A DNA stretch of 64,000 nucleotides from Neckera pumila (Eukaryota; Streptophyta; Bryopsida; Hypnales; Neckeraceae). Positions 24,630 through 40,300 of this stretch are shown piece by piece. The stretch spans positions 3,784,501 through 3,848,500 of the forward strand of contig OZ018412.1 in assembly GCA_963969595.1 (NCBI GenBank), written 5' to 3'. Position numbers and translations under genes: made by a program. The number at the start of each line of letters is the position of its first letter. Within the stretch, counting starts at the first letter, position 1. The notes below the pieces were generated by a model. That model saw only the letters and a program-made list of their open reading frames with translations, had not been told where the DNA came from and ran no database searches.

Positions 24630-25889
24630 ATGGACAATTTTTCTCAAAACCCCTTCTTTTGTAGCCAGCCGACTTTTATGGGGAGCGAAATTTTTTTGAC
24701 CCCAACTTCTTATGAAGCATTTCAACCCTATTCAACTCAAATTACAGAGAAAGGAGTAGAAGAGAGTCAAGAGACAAATGTTGAAAGGGTAGAAGAGAGG
24801 GTTGTTGAGGGAGGAGATTGTGAGATTATAGGATCTTCCAAAAAGAGAGTTGCTCCTAAGCAAAAGGCTGTCTGAAAGAAGAAAGCAACTGCCAAGAAAA
24901 AGGCAGTAGTGAAAATTAAAGGAGAAGCCGAAGGAGAAGAAGCGGCTCGCAAGTGGGAGGATTCATATGTCTTTCAATTGATTGCGTTGAAGGGAGTGAT
25001 GGAGCCTGAATTCATCCGAAACGGCAAAAAACAAGGTATGTTACCGTTCTACCCTAATTTTAATTTTTCAACAAAAGAATTCGGATTGAGGATTGGGGCC
25101 AATTAGGGGCCTAAAGGCCTTTGCCTTTGCCGCACGCCCGTGCCCATGTCCCAGGCCCCTCTTTCCCCCCATTGCATGTGCAAATGCAATGCCGCTGTTG
25201 GGGTTTGAAACCTAGTCTCCACCATGACAATGGAGAGACCTTACATGATGTGGCCAAACCCTCCACCTACTTCCTTTCCATGATGAATGCCACCTTCATC
25301 TTTCATTTATACCTTACAAAGCCCTTGTAGTCCTTGTTTCACAGTGAGAGCATGTGCTGTGATTGTTCTTTCAATACCATTTTTGACTATTTCTTCATGT
25401 TTTTTGAACCTTTTGCTTCCACGAATTGACATATGGATGAGGCTTCATGCTAGAATGGTTGTCATGCTACCAAATTTCGATCGCACTGCTGTGGCATGCC
25501 GTAAGAAATTCAAGTCCATTTTTTATGCTTACAAAGAAGACAAAATGGCCAATGGTATTTCTGGCAATAATCGGCAAGAGAGCAAATTCTATGATGCTCT
25601 GGATGAGTGGTATCACCAAGCCGGGCAAGTGATGAAGCATGTCTCAGCTACAACCACAGATAATGTACAAAGCCAGACTAATTCAGCCCCGGATGTGGAG
25701 AGTGCACCAACTTCAACAACCATTTCTACACCACCATCAAAAGGTAAACATAATTTTCATGATAGAGCCATTCATATCTTTGAGAAAATGGCAGAAACTA
25801 GCACAGATTTGATGAAAAACTTTGAGAGAACGAATGAGCTGCTAGAAAGAGTAGACTACCAATTTGATCGTTTGATCAATAAGCTCTAG
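24630..25889 (+). pseudogene. Harbinger ORF1, Myb/SANT-like DNA-binding protein, broken
   Basis: In PIF/Harbinger elements ORF1 is the Myb-like partner that helps the transposase bind the ends and enter the nucleus. The likely start is ATG 24630 (MDNFSQNPFF). The frame runs 81 codons and then meets TGA at 24873-24875. The same frame continues beyond it through a lysine-rich stretch and the start of the Myb-like domain (KWEDSYVFQLIALKG) to a GT donor at 25036. The second exon begins near 25,427 and holds the rest of the domain, with TAVACRKKFKSIF, YKEDKMANGISG and FYDALDEWYH, and stops at 25889. The expected AG just before ATTGACATATGG is absent, so the splice acceptor also looks damaged or lies elsewhere. 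The frame open upstream of 24630 is subterminal DNA. Confidence 0.75.
25107..25270 (-). repeat. Possible tRNA-derived SINE fragment in the ORF1 intron
   Basis: This G+C-richer segment contains GGGGTTTGAAACCTAG, which resembles a pol III B box, followed by a GGAGAGACC...GTGGCCAAACCCTCC pattern. In other plant sequences that pattern accompanies an A box in the opposite strand. The resemblance is only to motif patterns, and no target duplication was identified. Confidence 0.25.
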
Positions 25890-25895
25890 AGTATG

Positions 25896-27241
25896 CTACT
25901 CTTCATCTATGCTACGATCATCATCATCGTCATCTGAAATACAGTTTTCAAACTGAATGTCTGAATTTCTAGCCAAATGATCTTTGTAAAAGGTCTCGGC
26001 TAGTAATAGATGAACTCGACTTGAATCAGCCAACATTTTCTTCATTTTCTCTTGTCGCTCTATCTTTGTTTCTTCACGTGCAGGATTTTCCACATTCTCG
26101 ATTTCTTCTTCTTCTCCAGGTTCTATGAATGGAGTTTCCTCGGCTTGTGGATTCTTTTCTGGAGTTCCCTCATTTCCCTCAATGATGATTCGAGAGAGTG
26201 AAACATATCTGTTCTTTGCATTTTTTCGAATTCCAAATTGGCTTCAATTTGTAGCTCTTTCTCTGCTTCTTTAGCCCAATCCATGGAGAATTCATCATTC
26301 TCTAGAATGCACAGATTGTGCAAACATAGAGATGTTGTAACAATATCAGGCACATTTTGGAGTGGCATGTCAATTCTTTTCAATAATATGCGCCATCTTC
26401 CTTTTAGAATTCCAAAGGTTCTTTCCATAGCCATACGAGTGCTTGATTGGATAAAATTCCAATGTGCTTTTCTTCTAGGCAATCCTTCTCTTTCTCCCTT
26501 GAATGGTGAGTAAAACCACGGCCTTATAGGATATGCAGCATCACCAATGAATTTGTAAGGTAAAAATGCACCTCTCATAGTCTTCTTCCCAATTTCAGAT
26601 TTCTGAAATAAGGCCCAATCATGAATTTGTCCAGCCCATCCAAAATCATAGTCCCAGAATTTGCAATTGGCATCAACAACTCCTTGTAGTAAACATGAAT
26701 AATATCCCTTTCGGCAATAGTATGCTACAGGGTCATGAGATGGTGCTGTAATAGGGATGTGGTTACCATCTATTGCCCCTAGAATAAGCGGAATACCATG
26801 TAGTGCCTCAAAACCCTTTGCTATTTGTTTCATTGAAGCAAGAGTTGGTTTTTTAAAAACTAATGGTCTCAAATGAAGCCTAATAGCTTCACAACAATCC
26901 CTCACAATGATAGATGTTGTACTCAATCCCACACCAAATAAATCACCAATCATTTGCAAAGAACTACCTGTTGCTAATCGAGAAAGAGTTATTGCAATCC
27001 TCCGCTCCACACTAATACTTTCTCTGAGATGTGTATCCTTCTTTTGCAAAACAGGCCCCAAAAGAGTACATAGATATTGAAATGTAGATTTATTCACCCT
27101 TATCCGCTTCTGAAAATCACCATCTGAAAATGTCCCCAAAAGTGTATGCTCCAAAAAACGTCCATATCTTGGAAATTGCCAACATTTCCTTTGAGAATTC
27201 ACCCTCCGTCCTTGGGCAATAAAAACTGCCATCATCATCAT
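25896..27241 (-). CDS. PIF/Harbinger DDE transposase (HARBI1-like), probable C-terminal frameshift
   Basis: This is the nuclease that cuts and moves Harbinger elements. The intact frame is 27241 down to 26123 (372 codons, starting with four Met). A helix-turn-helix lies at about residues 78-116. The nuclease core carries GAIDGNHIP (Asp158), GQIHDWALF (Asp208), FIGDAAYP (Asp234) and RMAMERTFGILKGRW (Glu273), and ends with LCLHNLC. After residue 340 the frame reaches an early stop at 26123. The frame reached by one extra base in the six-base A run (plus-strand T 26221-26226) stays open to 25896. It gives a Glu-rich, then Asp-rich tail ending DDDDDDRSIDEE. The DDE core is complete, so only the tail is lost. 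The gene converges on ORF1 at 25889. Confidence 0.9.
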
Positions 27242-27675
27242 TTGGGCATTTTGTTAAAAAATTGCAACTTTTTGCAATGCCAAAATGCCCACAATGACAT
27301 ACTTTATAACCAAGAAAACCGAAAGCAAAACAAGAATGTGTTCCTTTCTAGACTCCATGATTAGAGAAGGTGAGATAAAAATTTCAGAAATTACATGGGT
27401 TATTTATGTGAAGAGAGATGGATACAAGCCATACAAATGCTATGGGTTTGGACTTTGAAGGCTTCACACTATGGCCGTCCAAGTTGAGAGGCTGTGGGAA
27501 TTCATTGCCATGGGTTTGGACTTTGGGCTTGGCCTTTGGAGGCTTCACACTATGGCCGGCCAAAGGCTCCAAAAACTATCATTTATTATTCATTTCTTCG
27601 GACTCTCACCAAAAGTTTGGACTCTCAATCCCACGGCCTCTCGACTTGGACGGCCATAGTGTGAAGAGGCCCTAA

Positions 27676-28366
27676 GCTTAGTGGCGATGACGGTGACGCC
27701 CGGCGTTTCGTGGGGTCATTTCATGCGGAGCTTCTTCTCCAACCCCGCTGCAACCGAATTAGGGCTAGAGAATTAGGGCTTACGATTCCTGTTCGTGCGA
27801 ACCTAAAATTACTGGCACTTAGATAAATTTTCAAGCTGTGGAATGTGAGTCGAAATTTTTTTTATTCACGTGATCACAACGCGTTGCGTATCGACGATTT
27901 TCAGTAGCATCACTCTCGTGGCAGAAATACTCTTGCGTCAGCTTCTGTAGACTTAGCTGTTAAGCTTAAGTCGATTTGTTTCTTGACGAGAAGTGGATTG
28001 TTTGTGCATAGGTTGTGCGGCGGAGGAAGACTCTAGGGTATGGTAGTCAAAGCGTCCGTTTGTAGACATCCCAAATTTCTTAACCTATCTTTGTCAGCGC
28101 ATCGGATTTGGAGTTACGGCCGCTACTTATTAATGCTGCGATTTTTCATTGAAATTTTGATTACTAGTCAGCTCGTACTATTCATACTACAAAGTTGACG
28201 AGGAAGTTGACCCTGTTCTTGACTATCTTGCTGTACTGTAGGGCTTAAGCACTTTTAGGCCGTGTCTGCTCTTCAGTTCGCGAGCACAGGAGTATTGGTG
28301 TTCGTGGGAGCTTAGGACTCGAAAGGATTTCGTGGACGTTTTGAGGTAAAGGTGTAGTAACTAGTG
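27676..28366 (+). promoter_or_regulatory. MIRO upstream region and 5' leader
   Basis: Between the Harbinger right end and the MIRO start codon, composition shifts to about even G+C. This must hold the 5' UTR and core promoter. I see no clear TATA box. Several GT and AG sites would allow a 5'-UTR intron, which I cannot resolve. The whole region is shorter than 0.7 kb, so the transposon insertion bounds the local promoter. Confidence 0.5.
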
Positions 28367-34106
<5,740 letters not shown>

Positions 34107-34487
34107 GGCGTTTGCCCTCCACTTTTCGCTCATCGAAGGTGATCGCAGGATCTTCCGCTTGGGGTTTTCTTGTAGCTGTGGACAGTATGAGACATGGGCG
34201 GGTTGCACCATAGATAAACAAAGGATTCAGAAGAAATTCTAGACAAGTATACGTCTCCGACTCAAGAAATCATCTGGAATTGGTGCCCGTCGCCACCATT
34301 TTGAGGAGCTAGACCGCATGTGAAGTCGGGGTGGTGAGGACTTGTGTCCAGCGAGACACAGGCTAAGTTGAATCTTTGTGCATAGAATTGATCCGAAGGT
34401 GGCACCGCATTAGGGACGAGTTGTGTACAGGAACTCATGACCGATTCCAGTCGTGAAGAGATCCGCTCAGGATATGTACTCGGAGCA
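34107..34487 (+). other. MIRO 3' UTR and downstream region
   Basis: Even-composition sequence after the MIRO stop codon, without a further exon. A canonical AATAAA is not seen. Plant poly(A) signals are often degenerate, so the transcript end cannot be placed. Confidence 0.4.
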
Positions 34488-34575
34488 CGGCAGGCCTAGT
34501 GGCTAAGCTATCAGAAATGAAGAGGCGCCAGCTTGACCTGCTCGCACCCGGTTGAAAATCCCCGGGCCCAGCCAG
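34488..34575 (+). repeat. Possible tRNA-derived SINE head
   Basis: CCTAGTGGCTAAGCTATC at about 34,495 resembles a pol III A box, and CCGGTTGAAAATCCCCGGG at about 34,548 resembles a B box. The spacing fits a tRNA-like SINE head, as does the common plant SINE phrase of this kind. A poly(A)/poly(T) tail and target duplication were not found, so the 3' limit is unknown. Confidence 0.4.
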
Positions 34576-35680
34576 TCAGTCACATGGTTTAGGGATGAGC
34601 AATTGACTGGGTATAGCTTGCCAAATTGGTTTGTGGGAGAGGGGAATGTAGATCTGAAGCTTTTGAGGCAAAATAAAATCATAACAAGATTGCAAATGCA
34701 AAATCTTAATCTTTGGAATTTTTTTTGCTTGTCCCATCTCAGTATGATTAGCTTTACAACTTTGCACAAATATCATGAAGCATTCCAAGCTACTGTAGTC
34801 GCTATAGAATATGCAAAAATTGTCTTTTCAACATATTGAAATGTTCTTCATCCTTTTCATAGTGCTCAAAATGCACAATATGCAGTAAGCTTTTGAAAGT
34901 GTCCATCTTCCAATGGGTGTCAGCTCAGCAGATTGTGACTAAGAAGTTCAGTCGTGTTTTTGTAGTGAAACTAAGTCAATTCTGCTGGTGAAACTCATTT
35001 TGCATACTCGCAACCAGTAAGGTAACTAGGCCTGATTTCAAGCGCTTTCTTAAATCAACTACTGTAAATTCTTGCTGAAAATGTACTCCCACTAGTCTTG
35101 AGAGTTTATGGTGGGGTTTAGAGACACCTATTTTCAACACTTTGAAAATTTATAGTTTATTCATACAATGTCCAAAAAATGCATTCTAACAAGATCTAGA
35201 ATCTCCATTTGACTACCAACAAGATCCCACAAAAGAATATTCAATGTAATAATAGAAACTATGCCAAATTTCTTATTGTAAAGTAGAAGTATCTAATGGT
35301 GTCAATTTATCCAATGGTGTCACTTTCTACGTAAGGCAATGACTCCAGGATATAATTGTATATAAATTATAAATAACTTATCATTTTGGTCAACAAAAAT
35401 AAGCTATCGACGGTCTACCTACATTTAAGTTCTGAAATGACTATCATGTGAAGAAAGTGATGCCCTTGGGTCCTAGGTAGCTACGTCCTATGTGAGAAAA
35501 GATGCGAACATTCGCAGTATACCCTGGGCCACCCCCCAAAAAGGCGGGGAACAGAACACGCGGGACGGGGCCCCCACCCCATTTCGTCATGTGCCAGATG
35601 TCAGCAGCCCACCTGTGTCCTTCCTCCCCGTGGAATCCTCCACTTGTCGCCCGCTCAAAGGTCAAAGTAGAAGGGACCCG
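34576..35680. other. Intergenic region between MIRO and the EDR2-like gene
   Basis: AT-rich in 34,650-35,420, including a block at about 35,075-35,230 that also occurs near 23,930-24,100 (TTTATAGTTTATTCATA and neighbours). It then turns G+C-rich at 35,500-35,680, which suits a promoter or 5' UTR of the downstream gene. No gene is seen. Confidence 0.45.
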
Positions 35681-35749
35681 CTCAATCCTTCACTCAGACT
35701 ACGACCTTGCAAATTCAGTCTCCGCACTACGCTTCGTCGCCTCCGTCTC

Positions 35750-37080
35750 TCGCCTTATTAGAATTTCGCCAGATTTCCAAACACTAGGTTTATTGATTGC
35801 GGAAGACCCTTCTCTCCAAACTTCCCAGGGACTAGTTCACGCACGAATGCAAATTGGTACGACATTCTTAGTCTTACTTCGCTTGTTGTCTGTTATCCTT
35901 TGCTTTGCTTTCTTGAAGTAGCTAGAAGAATCCTGCCGTTTGTGTCGTTTTTTCTAATGGATGCTAAAATGCTTGTGTGCATTGATAGGTACATAGGTTG
36001 ATACGGTGTTGCAAGTCTGTTTCTGTTATCTTTTATTGTTCCCTAGGGTTATACTTAGGAAAGTCTCTGCTGAATTTCAGCACATTAGGAACGCGAGAGC
36101 TACTGTGGAAGTCCCTTCTCTCTAAATGTAGGGACTACTGTAGCTTAGTTCATCCACTGTAGCTTAGTTTTGATGGATGCAAATTGGTACTACGAATGTG
36201 AATCTTACTTGTAGAATTGCTTTCTTTTTTCTTTACCTTTCCGTTTCCTTCGAGAGAAGTAGCTAGAAGGATCCTGCCGTTTGTGCCGGTTTGCTCTTAT
36301 GGATGCTGCTAGTCTTGTGCATTGATGGCTACAAGTTGATACGGTGTTGCAATGCTTTTTGATTATCTGTTTTTCTCCACTAGGATTATACTTAGGAAAG
36401 AGTCGAGTGCTGCTCAGCCAGCAGTGGATTTCAGCAGATTAACAATACTAGGGCTATTGTGGGCGTCGGTTCTCCCTGAACTCTCCAGGTACTACTTCAT
36501 GCACTAACATTTAATTTTGATGGATGCAAATAGGTGCTGCAATCTGAATCTTACTTAGATTGTTTCTGTTTCTTTTTCTTTGATTTGATTTGAGCGAAGT
36601 AGCTAGAAGATTCCTGCCGATTGTGCCGGTCGCTCTTATTGTGGATGCTAAAATACTTGTGCATTGATGACTATGTAGTTGGCACGGTGTTGCAATTATT
36701 CATTACTATTTTTTTCGTCCCCTAGGATTCTATGTAGGAAAGAGTCTTTGCTCATTCGGTAGAGAATTCGGCAGGAAATTGTGAACACGAGGGCGTTTGC
36801 GGGAGCTTTTTTTCCTAAACTTGCAAGCTCCAGGTACTCTACTGAAGCTTACTTAGTTCCGATGGTGCTATCTGAATTTGGCTTAACTTGTTTTCTCTCC
36901 TGGTTTCCTTTCTGATTTTATGTTAGCGTAGTAGCAAGAATGATTCTCCCATGCCGGTTGTTCTTGACGCGACAGTACTTGTGCATTGATGGCTACTTGG
37001 TTGACACTGTGCTTCAATTCTTTTTAAATTTACTTTCTCCCCTTCGGAATGAAGGGATGAGTCTATGCACATTCAGTAGA
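35750..37080 (+). repeat. Four tandem 340-bp repeats upstream of the EDR2-like gene
   Basis: The anchor GTAGCTAGAAG occurs at 35918, 36259 and 36599, and as GTAGCAAGAA at 36930, so the spacings are 341, 340 and about 331 bp. Around each anchor the same order of words recurs: GATGCAAATTGGTAC, CCTGCCG, CTTGTGCATTGAT and GATACGGTGTTGCAAT, then CCCTAGG...TTAGGAAAG. Units have diverged with small indels. They lie 0.3-1.6 kb before the start codon and may form part of the promoter or 5' leader. Units 3 and 4 contain CCAGGTACT, which resembles a splice donor. Confidence 0.85.
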
Positions 37081-37382
37081 AATGTTTCTGTGGATGTTTC
37101 ATAGTTTTGGTTGGGCAAGCAGGTTATGTTGTTATCAAATTCTTGTTGTAGTCTCTTGCGCTTTCTGTTTCGTTGCGTGCGGCGCTTGTGGAAAATGATC
37201 TAAACACCTTAGCAGTTTCGTTAACGTTGGCAGTGTTTATGGTTTTGAAATCCTAATGGATTGTGATTTCTGCTGAAGGTTGGTCGTTGAGACTTTGAGC
37301 GAGCTCACCAAGTGGTACAGGCTACTTTGAATTTTGCGGAGAGGTGAAGGGAGTTTAGGGATCGGTTTCGAAGGGAAAAGTC

Positions 37383-40300
37383 ATGGGGGATAGTGCTGTG
37401 ACGAGAATGGAGGGCTGGGTGTACTTGCTGAGCTCTAGTAAACTGCGATTAAATCATCCTCGCAGACGTTATTTGGTTGTTGAGGGAAATCGAGCGAGCA
37501 CTTTCAAGGACAAACCCCAAGCTGGGGGTGAGGTGAGATGCCGTTCCACATGTTTGCATTGAAGAAGTCTACGATTGGGGCGGTATCTGTTTGGAGAGTA
37601 ATGATAAGGTGCCAACACGTCCAGATTTCAAGCCATACATGCCACAACGTCCTCGCAAAATAACATGGTGTTTCTAATTTCTTGATACTTGATGCCAATC
37701 TGGTGCAAATTTTTGTTCCTTTTCCTTGGGCCTTGCGGTTCCGAAACCCAATGTGTTTAGAGGAATTTTGTACGGGGAAACCTGGTGTATGAAGCGGAAT
37801 TTTACATGAATGGGGTGAATTGCATGTTGACCGCAGAATTCAGTGAGATCGGGCATTATTGATCCAGAAACAAGAGTTACAGACCATGGCCGCGAAACTG
37901 TCCATGGCCGAGTAAGCTTACTGCACTTGCTCTCTATTCCTCACTATTTTCTGGAGAATAACACCATCTCTTGCTTCGAGATTTTCTGCAAGAAATCTCA
38001 TGTTAGCTTGTTTACTGGTGTCTTCTGTGTGATCAGGTTTTCTTTGCGTTTTCCATGCACGACCCGTACGTTCCTGAAGCTAAACTTCGAGTAAGTAAAG
38101 TGAGATTTTCCCATGGATGATTTTCAGATCGCCTGGTTGATCAATTCGTCCTTCTCTTCGTTTCATGAGTAGTTTGCGTTTTTGGTGCTGAGTAAGCTGT
38201 TCAGATGGTATGGGCTTTGTGCGAGTAGATTAGTAGCATAGATAATGTGCTGAAACTAGGAATGAACGACTGCGGTGTAGGATTGGGGCGCTTTGGTCGT
38301 GTGCATCATTTAACAGGAGACCCTATGTGGATTCACATGGCAACCGCATCATGTACAGATTGGAGTTCAAAATGCGGAGGATGCTGCCAGATGGATGCAA
38401 GCTTTCAGGGAAGTTACTGCGAGGGTATGGATTTCAATGTATATGACTTTTGTGATCGATTGTGCTGCGACTCAACTTTCGACGCAAATGCTTGCATGCC
38501 ATTTATAGACTGATCTCATTCGAAGCTCTTGAACAATAGATTTCTCCTATTGTGATGTGATGTTGTATCTTCCCATCAGACTCACAATTGCCAGATGTGA
38601 TTGTCAATTATTCTGGATTGCCATTGTATTTGCTGAATTTGCAGCTTTTGTACAGGCACTGCCTCAAGGTACCAATAAAACTTTCCTTCCGGCAGCTCAA
38701 GGACGTAGGCGCCTTCCAAATCTCAGGTCTGACCATGCGAACCATATCTGAACCCTTGATTGTCTCAAATTGCGTTGTTCTTGAAATGACTCCTAGTATA
38801 TCATGCCGCACAGGAGTGCTGTCCGCTTGGGTGGGGTGTCTGTTTATTTTTCTCAAGGACGAAGAGAATGAGACAATTCTGACACATCGAGAAGAAAGTA
38901 TTCGAATTGTGTCGAAATCATTTATTACCAACCAATCCAAAAACCAAGAGGGATAATTACAAAAGATTAGTGCCAGTGCGGCAACTGTGGATTATCAGAA
39001 AATCTATTTGAAGACATCCTTCCAGAAAGATACGTACATGTTCTTGTTTTGTTCAAATTTTGTGAGAAATATTGCAGGCGCTCAGGAAGGAGAGGAAGTG
39101 GGCTGGTTCGGGATGTGTCCGGAGGCCCGGATAACTTATTCGGCGAGGAGTCTACTGTCTCACCTCATGCAGGTATGAGTCTGACTGCATCGTACAAGTA
39201 ACTAAAATTGAAGTTTCCGATTCTCAGGTGCCATGTATTTGTATAGAATCATTCTACAAGGCATTTTAGAAGATGTGGGAACCATATTATTGTTCCTGTT
39301 TATAAAATTAGTTCTGCAGGTAATGCATGAGAAAGTCTTGTCTAAATGTAGTTTGTACATCCCTCATTACAAAATTATCTGTGCCATACAGGAATGCCGA
39401 ATTGGACGGGGACTTTACTAGCCAAAGACCAATCACCTGATGTGGTTGCGTCCTCTCCGTGGCAAATTTTCGGGTGCAAGAATGGTGCGTAAGTTGTCTA
39501 GTCTTTGTGTCCTACTAGGTGACCTCTTCTACTGAGGATATTTGCCCTCAATAGAGATATTTGCCCTCAAAGCTGTCCCTCGTTTGAGTATGGAATGTGA
39601 TACCGCCAATTTTTTTGTTGACTTCTATTCATTATACACTGCGTATTCTTCAGAGAGACTGGCTTGAATTACCTCAAAAAAAATTCTCATTTGAACTGTT
39701 TTTGGCATATTTATCACAGCTAAAAATGCGTCTGATCAGAATCTCTAGAGTCATTGGACTATCATAGAACAAGTCACCCATGTTCTTGAGAATGTTTCAC
39801 CTTAAATTTATGCACTTTTTCTCGTAATTTAGGTCTACGTTTCTTTGAGGAAACTACCGACGATGACGAAGATGGTCTTCAAAAGGTATTTTCAAATTCT
39901 GGCTTGTGTGTTACTCAAGTACGGGATACATCATAGTCACCTTCAATTTGAAACTGGACATAAATTTTTTGCCATTGGTTGCAATTGTTACATGGTTTTG
40001 TTATCCCAAAATAGTTTCAAAACTCTAAGTCTACTGAAGAAGAACTACCTAAGTTGGCCAGTTTGCATGCTTGTCCACCTGAAATGTAACAGTCACCTTG
40101 GGACCCTTCGTGACATGATTTGTAATAAATATGTGAAAATTTGACCATGGCTTTAGTTTCATCGCTTTCTCGTGTATGTAATAGATAATTGGGGATGACT
40201 CTCCGACACTCATGGCAGTGGGCGTAGTAAATGCTAGCCCTGCGAGCGTTTTTGATACAGTCATGGCCTTGGGGCCATCTCGGGCTGAGTAAGTTTATAG

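Larger units (their letters stand above)
24176..27675. mobile_element. Near-complete PIF/Harbinger transposon with TAA TSD
   Basis: The element spans 24179-27672 (3494 bp). The left end reads GGGCCACTTCACACTACGGC and the right end is the complement of GGGCCTCTTCACACTATGGC. Similarity continues for about 40 bp, including GTCGAGAG. TAA lies outside both ends (24176-24178, 27673-27675). It carries the two expected genes in convergent orientation: a Myb-like ORF1 on the + strand and a DDE transposase on the - strand. Extra CTTCACACTA motifs lie at about 24,269, 27,465 and 27,545, and a perfect 27-bp palindrome lies at 24,352-24,418. The right end is 691 bp upstream of the MIRO start codon. Confidence 0.93.
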
